The notes below the pieces were generated by a model. That model worked only from the letters and a program-made list of their open reading frames with translations, had not been told where the DNA came from and did no database searches. Below, piece by piece: positions 25,447 to 34,422 of a stretch of DNA of 64,000 bases. Positions within the stretch are counted from its first letter, which is position 1. Every line of letters starts with the position of its first letter. The translations under genes were made by a program, and so were the position numbers. The DNA is from Pseudomonas fluorescens (lineage in GTDB: Bacteria > Pseudomonadota > Gammaproteobacteria > Pseudomonadales > Pseudomonadaceae): positions 5,255,501-5,319,500 of the forward strand of contig NZ_LR134318.1 in NCBI RefSeq assembly GCF_900636825.1, read 5' to 3'.

Positions 25447-25545
25447 CCTGTAGGAGCTGACGAGTGAAACGAGGCTGCGATCTTTTGATCTTCAGAAACA
25501 ACGTCAAAAGATCACAGCCTCGTTTCACTCGTCAGCTCCTACAGG
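25447..25545. repeat. long REPIN-like hairpin after yjfC
   Basis: 42-bp inverted arms, 25447-25488 and 25504-25545, have one mismatch and a 15-nt loop. They begin CCTGTAGGAGCTGACGAGTG and end in GATCTTTTGA. The middle GAGTGAAACGAGGCTG differs from the other REPs in the window, so this is a separate REP class. Confidence 0.93.
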
Positions 25546-25575
25546 TGATAGAGGGCGCGGTGATATTGCGGCACA

Positions 25576-25609
25576 AAAAAGGCCCGTCGTTTAAGCGACG
25601 GGCCTTTTT
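25576..25609. terminator. bidirectional terminator between yjfC and ssb
   Basis: A perfect 14-bp stem AAAAAGGCCCGTCG / CGACGGGCCTTTTT with a 6-nt loop has A-runs and T-runs on both sides. It serves the convergent yjfC and ssb units. Confidence 0.95.
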
Positions 25610-25634
25610 CATTTAAAGCGATTACAGCGGCAAA

Positions 25635-26159
25635 TCAGAATGGGATATCGTCATCAAAGCTGTCGAAGTCCGGGGCCGGTTGCGGTGCGGCCTGCTGCGG
25701 AGCCGGGGCCGAACGCTGTTGCGGAGCCGACTGCTGCGGACGCGGTGCCTGCTGGCGCGGCGCTGGAGCGGACTGCTGATAGTTGTTGCCACCGCCTTGT
25801 TGGTCGCCCTGTTGTGGACGGCCGCCGAGCAATTGCATGGTGCCTTGCATGTCGACCACGATTTCGGTGGTGTAACGCTTGATACCGTCTTTTTCCCACT
25901 CGCGGGTCTGCAGCTTGCCTTCGATGTAGACCTGCGAACCTTTACGCAGATATTCGCCGGCAATCTCCGCGACCTTGCCGAACATCGACACACGGTGCCA
26001 CTCGGTCTTCTCGACCTTCTGACCGGTTTGCTTGTCGGTCCACTGTTCGCTGGTTGCCAGACTCAGGTTGGTCACGGCGTTACCGTTAGGCAGGTAGCGA
26101 ACTTCGGGATCCTGGCCGCAAGTGCCGACCAATATGACTTTGTTAACCCCACGGGCCAT
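25635..26159 (-). CDS. ssb: single-stranded DNA-binding protein
   Basis: 174 residues. OB-fold domain at about 1-112 (ARGVNKVILVGTCGQDPEVRY, WHRVSMFGKVAEIAGEYLRKGSQVYIEG). A Gln/Pro/Ala-rich flexible linker follows, then the acidic tip DSFDDDIPF that binds SSB partner proteins. It coats ssDNA in replication, repair and recombination. The start is 9 bp after the MFS gene's stop, so it is probably cotranscribed with it. The gene order ssb-MFS-uvrA matches P. aeruginosa PA4232-PA4234. Confidence 0.97.
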   Translation of the reverse strand: MARGVNKVILVGTCGQDPEVRYLPNGNAVTNLSLATSEQWTDKQTGQKVEKTEWHRVSMFGKVAEIAGEYLRKGSQVYIEGKLQTREWEKDGIKRYTTEIVVDMQGTMQLLGGRPQQGDQQGGGNNYQQSAPAPRQQAPRPQQSAPQQRSAPAPQQAAPQPAPDFDSFDDDIPF

Positions 26160-26168
26160 AACGTTCTC

Positions 26169-27566
26169 CTAGGCGTCGCAAGCAGCCCCGGCCGGGTTGT
26201 TCACCAGGCGTTCGAGGGTGTCGCGATCCACTAATTCTTTGTCCAGTTTGATGTAAACAGCCGCCTCATCGGCAACTATCACTGCATCGGTTACCCCTAC
26301 GAGGGCCTTGAGGCGCTCGACCAGACCCGCTTCGCGGATCGCCTCGGGCGACAACGGCAAGCGCAGGCTCGTCACGTAGGGAGGTTCGCGCATGGTAACA
26401 GCAAAGGCCAGCCAAAGTGCAGCCAGCCCGGCACATCCAAGGAACACAACCGACAGACCGCCATGCTGAAACAACCAGCCGCCGAGTATCCCGCCGAGTG
26501 CCGAACCGAGGAACTGGCTGGTGGAATACACGCCCATGGCCGTGCCCTTCCCGCCCGCCGGCGAAACCTTGCTGATCAGCGACGGCAACGAAGCCTCCAG
26601 CAGATTGAACGCAGTGAAGAACACCACCGTGCCGATCACCAGAGCCCGCAAGCTGTCACCGAACTGCCAGAAGAATAGCTCAGTCAGCATCAGCGTCATG
26701 ACGGCGCCGAGCAAAACTCGTTTCATTTTGCGTCGCTTCTCGCCATAGATGATGAACGGGATCATGGCGAAGAACGAAATCAGCAGCGCCGTGAGATAGA
26801 CCCACCAGTGCTGCTCCTTGGGCAAGCCGGCTTTTTCTACCAACGCCAGCGGCAAGGCCACGAAGCTCGACATCAACATGGCATGTAACACAAAGATGCC
26901 CAGATCGAGTCGCAGCAGGTCAGGGTGCTTGAGCGTCGGCATCAGTGCCTGACGCGCCACGCCGGATTCGCGGTGAGTCAGCGGCCCGGTGGATTTCGGC
27001 ACCATGAACATCACGATCACGATGCCCACCAGGGCCATGCCACCCGTGGCGAGGAACAGTCCCGACAAACCGAATGCGCGTGTCAGCAAAGGCCCGACTA
27101 CCATCGCCACGGCGAACGACAGCCCAATCGTCATGCCGATCATGGCCATCGCTTTGGTGCGGTGCTGCTCGCGAGTCAAATCGGAAAGCAAAGCCATGAC
27201 CGCCGCCGAAATCGCGCCGGCCCCTTGCAGGATTCGGCCGGCGATCACGCCCCAGATCGAATCGGCCTGAGAGGCCAGCACGCTGCCCAGGGCAAAGATG
27301 ATCAGCCCGAGGTAAATCACCGGCCGGCGACCGATACGATCGGAAATGACCCCGAACGGGATCTGGAAAATCGCCTGAGTCAGACCGTAAGCGCCAATCG
27401 CCAGCCCGATCAGGGCCGGGGTCGCTCCCGCCAGATCCATTCCATAGGTCGCCAACACCGGCAACACCATGAACATGCCCAGCATACGGAAGGCGAACAC
27501 CAGTGCCAGACCGCTCGCCGCGCGGGTCTCGCTGCCACTCATGCGTTCGCTGTGGGGATCGTGCAT
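26169..27566 (-). CDS. MFS transporter
   Basis: 465 residues with about 12 membrane helices and the MFS loop signature GVISDRIGRRPVIYLGLI between helices 2 and 3. After the last helix there is a soluble tail of about 70 residues (SPEAIREAGLVERLKALVGV, VIVADEAAVYIKLDKELVDR) resembling a small ferredoxin-like regulatory domain. Substrate is unknown. The start follows a CGAGG ribosome site. The gene is divergent from uvrA and directly upstream of ssb. Confidence 0.9.
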   Translation of the reverse strand: MHDPHSERMSGSETRAASGLALVFAFRMLGMFMVLPVLATYGMDLAGATPALIGLAIGAYGLTQAIFQIPFGVISDRIGRRPVIYLGLIIFALGSVLASQADSIWGVIAGRILQGAGAISAAVMALLSDLTREQHRTKAMAMIGMTIGLSFAVAMVVGPLLTRAFGLSGLFLATGGMALVGIVIVMFMVPKSTGPLTHRESGVARQALMPTLKHPDLLRLDLGIFVLHAMLMSSFVALPLALVEKAGLPKEQHWWVYLTALLISFFAMIPFIIYGEKRRKMKRVLLGAVMTLMLTELFFWQFGDSLRALVIGTVVFFTAFNLLEASLPSLISKVSPAGGKGTAMGVYSTSQFLGSALGGILGGWLFQHGGLSVVFLGCAGLAALWLAFAVTMREPPYVTSLRLPLSPEAIREAGLVERLKALVGVTDAVIVADEAAVYIKLDKELVDRDTLERLVNNPAGAACDA

Positions 27567-27691
27567 GGAAAAACCTCGTGTGAACCGGCGGCGATTCTAC
27601 CAGTCCCATCGGAAGACGGGGTAGATCGCGACGCTATGACGCGTATAGATGAAACTCTCTTCATGAAAGGCAAAAAGCCCTTCGTTTGATA

Positions 27692-27723
27692 GTGTGCATC
27701 CATCCAGTATTTGGCCGTATACT
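27692..27723 (+). promoter_or_regulatory. possible LexA box and -10 upstream of uvrA
   Basis: GTG-N10-CAG at 27692-27707 differs by one base from the SOS-box core CTG-N10-CAG. A good -10 hexamer TATACT follows at 27718-27723, 35 bp before the uvrA start. uvrA is a LexA target in many gammaproteobacteria. The match is imperfect, so this is a candidate only. Confidence 0.35.
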
Positions 27724-27757
27724 CCTACGTTTTCGATGCCCGCCAAGCGAGGCCACT

Positions 27758-30592
27758 TTGGACAAGATCCTGATACGTGGGGCCCGTACCCACAACCTGA
27801 AGAACATCGACCTGACCCTGCCACGGGACAAACTGATCGTCATCACCGGCCTGTCCGGATCCGGCAAGTCATCCTTGGCGTTCGACACGCTGTATGCCGA
27901 AGGCCAGCGCCGCTATGTCGAATCGCTGTCGGCCTATGCTCGCCAGTTCTTGTCGATGATGGAAAAACCTGACGTCGACACCATCGAAGGCCTGTCGCCG
28001 GCGATCTCCATCGAACAGAAGTCGACGTCGCACAACCCGCGTTCCACGGTCGGCACCATCACCGAAATCTACGACTACCTGCGCCTGCTCTATGCCCGCG
28101 TCGGTACGCCGCGCTGCCCGGATCACGACATTCCGCTGGAAGCGCAGACCGTCAGCCAGATGGTCGATCTGGTGCTCGCGCAGCCGGAAGGCAGCAAGCT
28201 GATGCTGCTGGCCCCGGTGATCCGCGAGCGCAAGGGTGAACACCTGTCGGTCTTCGAAGAGCTGCGTGCGCAAGGTTTCGTCCGCGCTCGGGTCAACGGG
28301 CGCATCTGCGAACTCGACGAATTGCCGAAGCTGGATAAACAGAAGAAGCATTCGATCGACGTTATCGTCGACCGCTTCAAGGTTCGCGCCGATCTTCAGC
28401 AACGTCTGGCCGAGTCTTTCGAGACCGCGCTGAAACTGGCCGACGGCATCGCGCTGGTCGCGCCGATGGATGATGAGCCGGGCGAAGAGATGATCTTCTC
28501 CGCGCGCTTTGCCTGCCCGATTTGCGGTCACGCGATCAGTGAGCTGGAGCCAAAGCTGTTTTCCTTCAACAATCCGGCCGGCGCCTGCCCGACATGCGAT
28601 GGTCTGGGGGTGAAGCAGTTCTTCGACATCAAGCGGCTGGTCAATGGCGAGCTGACTCTGGCCGAGGGCGCGATTCGCGGTTGGGACCGACGCAACGTCT
28701 ATTACTTCCAGATGCTCGGCTCGCTGGCGTCGCACTATAAGTTCAGCCTGGAAAAACCTTTCAATGAACTGACCGCTGAGCAGCAGAAACAGATCCTGCA
28801 CGGCAGCGGTTCGCAGAACGTCGATTTCAAGTACCTTAACGACCGTGGCGATATCGTCAAACGCTCGCATCCGTTCGAAGGCATCGTGCCGAACCTGGAG
28901 CGGCGTTACCGCGAAACCGAATCGGCGAGCGTGCGCGAAGAGCTGGCGAAATTCCTCAGCCATCAGGCCTGCCCGGATTGCCGGGGGACTCGTCTGCGTC
29001 GCGAAGCGCGGCACGTGTGGGTCGGCGAGAAGACCCTGCCGGCGGTGACCAATCTGCCAATCGGCGATGCTTGCGTCTACTTCGGCGAGCTGAAGATGAC
29101 CGGACGGCGCGGCGAAATCGCCGACAAGATTCTCAAGGAAATCCGCGAGCGCCTGCAGTTCCTCGTCAATGTCGGGCTGGACTACTTGTCGCTGGATCGC
29201 AGCGCCGACACCTTGTCCGGTGGCGAGGCGCAGCGGATTCGCCTGGCCAGTCAGATTGGTGCTGGCCTGGTCGGCGTTCTGTATATCCTCGATGAGCCCT
29301 CCATCGGCTTGCACCAGCGCGATAACGATCGGCTGCTCGGCACGCTCAAGCACCTGCGCGATATCGGCAATACGGTGATTGTGGTCGAGCACGACGAAGA
29401 CGCGATTCGCCTGGCTGACTACGTGGTGGATATCGGCCCGGGTGCCGGCGTGCATGGCGGGCAGATCGTCGCCGAGGGCACACCGGCCGAAGTCATGGCG
29501 CATCCCGATTCGCTGACCGGCAAATACCTGTCGGGGCGGGTGAAAATCGAAGTGCCGGCCAAACGTACGCCGCGCAACAAGAAGCTGACGCTGTCGCTCA
29601 AAGGTGCGCGTGGAAACAATTTGCGCAATGTCGACCTGGAAATCCCGATTGGCCTGTTGACCTGTGTGACTGGTGTATCCGGCTCGGGCAAATCGACGCT
29701 GATCAATAACACGCTGTTCCCGCTGAGCGCCACGGCACTCAATGGTGCAACCACGCTGGAAGCGGCCGCGCACGACAGCATCAAAGGTCTGGAACATCTC
29801 GACAAAGTTGTCGATATCGACCAGAGCCCGATCGGACGTACGCCGCGCTCCAACCCGGCGACGTATACCGGCCTGTTCACGCCGATTCGAGAGCTGTTCG
29901 CCGGCGTTCCCGAGTCGCGCTCGCGTGGTTACGGCCCGGGACGTTTCTCGTTCAACGTCAAGGGCGGTCGTTGCGAGGCTTGTCAGGGCGATGGCCTGAT
30001 CAAAGTAGAGATGCACTTCTTGCCGGACATCTATGTTCCATGCGACGTGTGCAAGAGCAAGCGTTACAACCGCGAAACCCTCGAGATCAAATACAAGGGC
30101 AAGAGCATCCACGAAACCCTCGAAATGACGATCGAGGAAGCGCGGGTATTCTTCGACGCGGTCCCTGCACTGGCGCGCAAGCTGCAAACGCTGATGGATG
30201 TGGGTTTGTCGTACATCAAGCTTGGGCAATCGGCGACAACGTTGTCCGGCGGTGAGGCGCAACGGGTCAAGCTGTCCCGCGAGCTGTCCAAGCGCGACAC
30301 TGGCAAAACCCTGTACATCCTCGATGAGCCGACTACCGGTCTGCACTTCGCGGATATCCAGCAATTGCTCGACGTGCTGCATCGCCTGCGCGACCACGGC
30401 AACACCGTGGTGGTGATCGAACACAACCTCGACGTGATCAAGACGGCGGACTGGCTGGTCGATCTCGGGCCTGAAGGCGGTTCCAAAGGCGGGCAGATCA
30501 TCGCCACCGGCACGCCCGAGCAAGTGGCCGAGATGAAGCAGTCTCACACCGGCCACTACCTCAAGCCGTTGCTGATCCGCGATCGGGCTTAA
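27758..30592 (+). CDS. uvrA: excinuclease ABC subunit A
   Basis: 944 residues, full length. Two ABC ATPase modules: Walker A GLSGSGKSS (31-39) with signature LSGGEAQRIRLASQIG, and Walker A GVSGSGKSTLINNT with signature LSGGEAQRVKLSREL and Walker B LYILDEPTTGLH. Zinc-binding CPICGH..CPTCDG and CEACQGDG..CDVCKSK are present. UvrA finds bulky DNA lesions and loads UvrB in nucleotide excision repair. TTG at 27758 is the start (LDKILIRGARTHNL matches the conserved N-terminus, with AGCGAGG upstream); an earlier in-frame ATG at 27686 would add non-conserved residues. Confidence 0.97.
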   Translation: MDKILIRGARTHNLKNIDLTLPRDKLIVITGLSGSGKSSLAFDTLYAEGQRRYVESLSAYARQFLSMMEKPDVDTIEGLSPAISIEQKSTSHNPRSTVGTITEIYDYLRLLYARVGTPRCPDHDIPLEAQTVSQMVDLVLAQPEGSKLMLLAPVIRERKGEHLSVFEELRAQGFVRARVNGRICELDELPKLDKQKKHSIDVIVDRFKVRADLQQRLAESFETALKLADGIALVAPMDDEPGEEMIFSARFACPICGHAISELEPKLFSFNNPAGACPTCDGLGVKQFFDIKRLVNGELTLAEGAIRGWDRRNVYYFQMLGSLASHYKFSLEKPFNELTAEQQKQILHGSGSQNVDFKYLNDRGDIVKRSHPFEGIVPNLERRYRETESASVREELAKFLSHQACPDCRGTRLRREARHVWVGEKTLPAVTNLPIGDACVYFGELKMTGRRGEIADKILKEIRERLQFLVNVGLDYLSLDRSADTLSGGEAQRIRLASQIGAGLVGVLYILDEPSIGLHQRDNDRLLGTLKHLRDIGNTVIVVEHDEDAIRLADYVVDIGPGAGVHGGQIVAEGTPAEVMAHPDSLTGKYLSGRVKIEVPAKRTPRNKKLTLSLKGARGNNLRNVDLEIPIGLLTCVTGVSGSGKSTLINNTLFPLSATALNGATTLEAAAHDSIKGLEHLDKVVDIDQSPIGRTPRSNPATYTGLFTPIRELFAGVPESRSRGYGPGRFSFNVKGGRCEACQGDGLIKVEMHFLPDIYVPCDVCKSKRYNRETLEIKYKGKSIHETLEMTIEEARVFFDAVPALARKLQTLMDVGLSYIKLGQSATTLSGGEAQRVKLSRELSKRDTGKTLYILDEPTTGLHFADIQQLLDVLHRLRDHGNTVVVIEHNLDVIKTADWLVDLGPEGGSKGGQIIATGTPEQVAEMKQSHTGHYLKPLLIRDRA

Positions 30593-30604
30593 ACGCCAGG
30601 CATG

Positions 30605-30646
30605 AAAAAGCCCCTGTCATTGTTGAAATGACAGGGGCTTTTTTTT
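30605..30646. terminator. bidirectional terminator between uvrA and ftnA
   Basis: A 17-bp perfect stem (30605-30621 / 30627-30643, AAAAAGCCCCTGTCATT and its inverse) with loop GTTGA is followed by more T. It serves both convergent genes. Confidence 0.95.
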
Positions 30647-30659
30647 GTCGCGTTTGCAA

Positions 30660-31127
30660 TCAGGAAGCGTGGGATTGCAGGTAGTTCTCGAGACCGATCA
30701 GCTTGATCAGGCCCAGCTGCTTTTCCAGCCAGTAGGTGTGATCTTCTTCGGTGTCGTTCAGCTGTACGCGCAGAATCTCGCGGCTGACGTAATCCTTGTG
30801 CTGTTCGCACAGCTCGATGCCTTTGCACAGGGCTGCACGGACTTTGTATTCGAGACGCAGATCCGCTTCGAGCATTTCCGGCACCGTAGTGCCGACATCC
30901 AGATCATCGGGACGCATGCGCGGCGTGCCTTCCAGCATCAGAATCCGGCGCATCAATGCATCAGCATGTCCGGCTTCTTCTTCCATCTCGTGGTTGATTC
31001 GCTCGTAGAGCTTGGTAAACCCCCAGTCCTCATACATCCGCGAATGAACAAAATATTGATCACGCGCGGCCAATTCGCCGGTCAGCAACGTGTTGAGGTA
31101 ATCGATTACGTCTGGGTGGCCTTGCAT
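30660..31127 (-). CDS. ftnA: bacterial ferritin FtnA (formerly annotated BfrA)
   Basis: 155 residues, four-helix-bundle iron-storage protein. Ferroxidase ligands appear conserved: E18, E51, H54, E93, E127 and H130. Position 52, the haem-ligating Met of true bacterioferritins (E. coli Bfr, Pseudomonas BfrB), is Ala here (HEMEEEAGHAD), so it should not bind haem at that site. This fits the P. aeruginosa bfrA product (PA4235), which has been shown to be a ferritin, FtnA. Start 31127 (MQGHPDVIDYL) matches the family. It lies between uvrA and katA, as in P. aeruginosa, linking iron storage and peroxide defence. Confidence 0.92.
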   Translation of the reverse strand: MQGHPDVIDYLNTLLTGELAARDQYFVHSRMYEDWGFTKLYERINHEMEEEAGHADALMRRILMLEGTPRMRPDDLDVGTTVPEMLEADLRLEYKVRAALCKGIELCEQHKDYVSREILRVQLNDTEEDHTYWLEKQLGLIKLIGLENYLQSHAS

Positions 31128-31238
31128 CGCCCTACATCTCCCTGCTTGAAAGTCTGTAGTTTGAACCAACCTGACCGGAAGGTCACCCGCCTTACGCAAT
31201 AAAAGTGAAGATATTCCGAGAAAAGCAGGCTAAATAAC

Positions 31239-31265
31239 GCAAAAACCGCCCAAATGAGGGCGGTT
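31239..31265 (-). terminator. terminator after katA
   Basis: The stem AACCGCCC/GGGCGGTT (31244-31251/31258-31265) with a 6-nt loop is followed on the minus strand by TTTTTGCG. It lies 12 bp past the katA stop, so ftnA probably has its own promoter. Confidence 0.88.
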
Positions 31266-31276
31266 CTGCTTCTCGT

Positions 31277-32731
31277 TTAGACTTTGTTAAGCTGTACGTT
31301 GAGCAGCTTTGCGATTGCTTCTCCATACGCCGGATCGGCTTTATAGAAATGCTGCAACTGGCGATCGACGACGTCGCTCGAAACACCTGCCATTGCACCC
31401 GCGATGTTGCTTACCAACAGCGCTTTCTGGTCGTCGCTCATCAAGCGGAACAGCGCGCCAGCTTGGCTGTAGTAGTCGGTGTCTTCCCGGTGATCATACC
31501 GATCCGCAGCACCATTCAAGGCCAATGCAGGCTCAGCGTAATGCGGAGCTTGTTTCGGCGACTCGATGTAGCTGTTCGGCTCGTAGTTAGGCGCTGCACC
31601 ACCGTTGCTGCCAAATGCCATCGAGCCATCGCGCTGATAAGTGTTCACCGGGCTACGTGGCGCATTCACCGGCAGTTGCTGGTGATTGGTGCCTACGCGG
31701 TACCGATGCGCGTCGGCGTAAGCGAACACGCGACCTTGCAGCATACGGTCTGGCGACAAACCTACGCCCGGTACCATGTTGCTCGGGCCAAATGCGGCTT
31801 GCTCGACTTCAGCGAAGTAGTTGAGCGGGTTACGGTTCAGTTCCAGCTCGCCAACTTCGATCAGGGGGAATTCTTTTTGCGACCAGGTTTTGGTCACGTC
31901 GAACGGGTTCTCGTAATGGGCTGCTGCTTGCGCTTCGGTCATGATCTGGATGCATACGCGCCATTTCGGGAAATCACCGCGCTCGATGGCCTCGAACAGA
32001 TCGCGCTGGGCGTAATCCGGATCGGTGCCTGCCAGGCGAGCTGCGTCGGCCGGCGCGAGATTCTTGATCCCCTGCAGAGTCTTGTAGTGCCATTTCACCC
32101 AGTGACGTTCGCCCTTGGCGTTGAGCAGGCTGTACGTATGGCTGCCGAAACCGTGCATGTGACGATAACCGTCAGGAATGCCGCGATCAGAGAACAGAAT
32201 GGTGACCTGGTGCAGCGCCTCAGGCGAATGCGACCAGAAGTCCCACATCATCTGCGCACTTTTCAGATTGCTTTGCGGCAGACGTTTTTGCGTGTGAATG
32301 AAGTCAGGAAACTTCAGCGGGTCCCGAATGAAAAACACTGGCGTGTTGTTGCCAACGATGTCCCAGTTGCCTTCTTCGGTGTAGAACTTCAGGGCGAAAC
32401 CACGCGGATCGCGCTCGGTATCTGCCGAACCGCGCTCACCGCCCACGGTGGAAAAGCGCAGGAACGTCGGGGTCTGTTTACCGACCGTCTCGAATAACTT
32501 GGCGCTGGTGTACTCGGTGATGTCACGCGTCACCGTAAAGGTGCCGTACGCACCCGAACCTTTGGCATGCACGCGGCGCTCCGGAATGTTTTCACGATTG
32601 AAATGCGCGAGCTTCTCGAGCAGATGGAAATCGTCGAGCAGCAGCGGACCGCGAGGACCGGCGGAGCGAGAATTCTGGTTATCAGCGACTGGCGCGCCAC
32701 TGGCGGTTGTTAGCGTTTTCATCTGGCTCAT
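31277..32731 (-). CDS. katA: catalase KatA
   Basis: 484 residues, small-subunit monofunctional haem catalase. The active-site His lies in RRVHAKGSGAYGTF, the Asn in VGNNTPVFF and the proximal haem Tyr in VFAYADAHRYRVG. RDPRGFALKFYT is also typical. It breaks down hydrogen peroxide in the cytoplasm or periplasm. There is no signal peptide. Start 32731 has ribosome site GAGGAAGAAG. Position between ftnA and rplQ equals PA4236 (katA). Confidence 0.96.
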   Translation of the reverse strand: MSQMKTLTTASGAPVADNQNSRSAGPRGPLLLDDFHLLEKLAHFNRENIPERRVHAKGSGAYGTFTVTRDITEYTSAKLFETVGKQTPTFLRFSTVGGERGSADTERDPRGFALKFYTEEGNWDIVGNNTPVFFIRDPLKFPDFIHTQKRLPQSNLKSAQMMWDFWSHSPEALHQVTILFSDRGIPDGYRHMHGFGSHTYSLLNAKGERHWVKWHYKTLQGIKNLAPADAARLAGTDPDYAQRDLFEAIERGDFPKWRVCIQIMTEAQAAAHYENPFDVTKTWSQKEFPLIEVGELELNRNPLNYFAEVEQAAFGPSNMVPGVGLSPDRMLQGRVFAYADAHRYRVGTNHQQLPVNAPRSPVNTYQRDGSMAFGSNGGAAPNYEPNSYIESPKQAPHYAEPALALNGAADRYDHREDTDYYSQAGALFRLMSDDQKALLVSNIAGAMAGVSSDVVDRQLQHFYKADPAYGEAIAKLLNVQLNKV

Positions 32732-32835
32732 GCGGTCTTCTTCCTCTTTCAGTCTTGAACTGCCGGCTATCGGGCTTGGTGGAAAGTATTGATCATCGAC
32801 ATGACTGTCACAAATTCATTAACTTGCGAATATCG

Positions 32836-32850
32836 ATAGATAAAATCTAA
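32836..32850 (-). promoter_or_regulatory. possible OxyR half-site upstream of katA
   Basis: ATAG-N7-CTAA lies in the 193-bp gap upstream of katA and is close to one ATAG-N7-CTAT unit of the OxyR site. A matching second unit at the right spacing is not seen, so support is weak. Confidence 0.25.
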
Positions 32851-32924
32851 TTACCTTCCCTTGTGCATAGTGGCATTTCAACTGTGTCGGAAACTTGTAC
32901 GGACGACGCATTTATTACGGGCAC

Positions 32925-32953
32925 AAAAAACCGGGCACTAGGCCCGGTTTTTT
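32925..32953. terminator. terminator at the end of the alpha operon
   Basis: AAAAAACCGGGC / GCCCGGTTTTTT, a perfect 12-bp stem with a 5-nt loop, lies 16 bp after the rplQ stop. It ends the ribosomal superoperon and can act in both directions. Confidence 0.95.
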
Positions 32954-32969
32954 GTTTCAGACTGACGTC

Positions 32970-33356
32970 TTACTCGGCAGATACAGCTTCGCCGGCAGTA
33001 GCACGATCAACCAACTCGACGTACGCCATAGGCGCGTTGTCGCCAGCGCGGAAACCGCACTTGAGGATGCGCAGGTAGCCACCCTCACGGGTAGCGTAAC
33101 GCTTGCCCAGGTCGTTGAAGAGCTTACCAACGATAGCTTTCGAACGAGTACGGTCGAAAGCCAGACGGCGGTTAGCCAGGCTATCTGTCTTGGCCAGAGT
33201 GATCAGCGGCTCGGCAACGCGGCGCAGTTCTTTGGCTTTTGGCAGAGTAGTTTTGATCAGCTCGTGCTCGAACAGCGACACCGCCATGTTTTGGAACATG
33301 GCCTTGCGGTGCGAGCTGGTGCGGCTCAGGTGACGACCACTTTTACGATGACGCAT
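32970..33356 (-). CDS. rplQ: 50S ribosomal protein L17
   Basis: 128 residues beginning [20 protein letters not shown], the conserved L17 N-terminus, followed by [28 protein letters not shown]. It is near the usual bacterial length. L17 sits at the peptide-exit-tunnel rim of the large subunit. Last gene of the alpha operon, 42 bp after rpoA, followed by a strong terminator. Confidence 0.98.
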
Positions 33357-33398
33357 GGTTCATTCCTTACCAAACACAACGTTCGGTGATTACGACGA

Positions 33399-34400
33399 TC
33401 AGGCAGTCGCCTTGTCGTCCTTCTTAAGACTTGCAGGCGGCCAGTTGTCGAGGCGCATGCCGAGGGACAGACCGCGGGAGGCCAGAACGTCCTTGATTTC
33501 AGTCAAGGATTTCTTGCCCAGGTTCGGAGTCTTCAACAGCTCTACTTCGGTACGCTGAATCAGGTCGCCGATGTAGTAGATGTTTTCCGCCTTAAGGCAG
33601 TTAGCCGAACGTACAGTCAGTTCCAGATCGTCAACCGGGCGAAGCAGGATCGGATCGATCTCGTCTTCCTGCTCGACAACCACTGGCTCACTGTCACCTT
33701 TGAGGTCGACGAACGCAGCCAACTGCTGTTGCAGAATGGTTGCAGCGCGGCGGATAGCCTCTTCAGGATCCAGAGTACCGTTGGTTTCCAGATCAATAAC
33801 CAGCTTGTCCAGGTTGGTGCGCTGCTCGACACGGGCGTTTTCCACCACGTATGCGATACGGCGAACCGGGCTGAACGAAGAGTCAAGCTGCAAGCGACCG
33901 ATGCTGCGGCTTTCGTCTTCATCGCTCTGACGCGAGTCGGCTGGTTCATAACCACGACCACGAGCTACAGTGAGCTTCATGTTCAGGGCGCCGTTAGACG
34001 CCAGGTTAGCGATTACGTGATCGGGGTTAACGATCTCGACATCATGATCCAGCTGAATATCGGCAGCGGTAACCACCCCCGAACCCTTCTTCGACAAGGT
34101 CAGCGTAACTTCGTCACGACCGTGCAGCTTGATAGCCAGACCTTTAAGGTTCAACAGGATTTCAATTACGTCTTCCTGTACACCTTCGATGGCGCTGTAC
34201 TCGTGGAGCACACCGTCAATCTCGGCCTCGACTACTGCGCAGCCGGGCATTGAGGACAACAGGATGCGTCGCAGCGCGTTGCCCAGGGTGTGGCCAAAAC
34301 CACGCTCGAGAGGCTCGAGAGTGATCTTGGCGCGGGTTGGACTGACAACCTGCACATCAATATGGCGGGGTGTCAGGAACTCATTTACCGAAATCTGCAT
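33399..34400 (-). CDS. rpoA: RNA polymerase alpha subunit
   Basis: 333 residues. The N-terminal assembly domain (LEPLERGFGHTLGNALRRIL, the dimer interface) is joined by an acidic linker near 235-245 to the C-terminal domain (CLKAENIYYIGDLIQRTEVELLKTPNLGKKSL) that contacts UP elements and activators. It is the scaffold for beta and beta-prime assembly. It follows rpsD by 22 bp and precedes rplQ, the standard alpha-operon order. Confidence 0.98.
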   Translation of the reverse strand: MQISVNEFLTPRHIDVQVVSPTRAKITLEPLERGFGHTLGNALRRILLSSMPGCAVVEAEIDGVLHEYSAIEGVQEDVIEILLNLKGLAIKLHGRDEVTLTLSKKGSGVVTAADIQLDHDVEIVNPDHVIANLASNGALNMKLTVARGRGYEPADSRQSDEDESRSIGRLQLDSSFSPVRRIAYVVENARVEQRTNLDKLVIDLETNGTLDPEEAIRRAATILQQQLAAFVDLKGDSEPVVVEQEDEIDPILLRPVDDLELTVRSANCLKAENIYYIGDLIQRTEVELLKTPNLGKKSLTEIKDVLASRGLSLGMRLDNWPPASLKKDDKATA

Positions 34401-34422
34401 GGATGCACCTATTTTCTAGCCC

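Noticed and set aside
27869..30556. 895-codon frame antisense to uvrA
   Set aside because: Shadow of the uvrA codon pattern, no recognisable domain.
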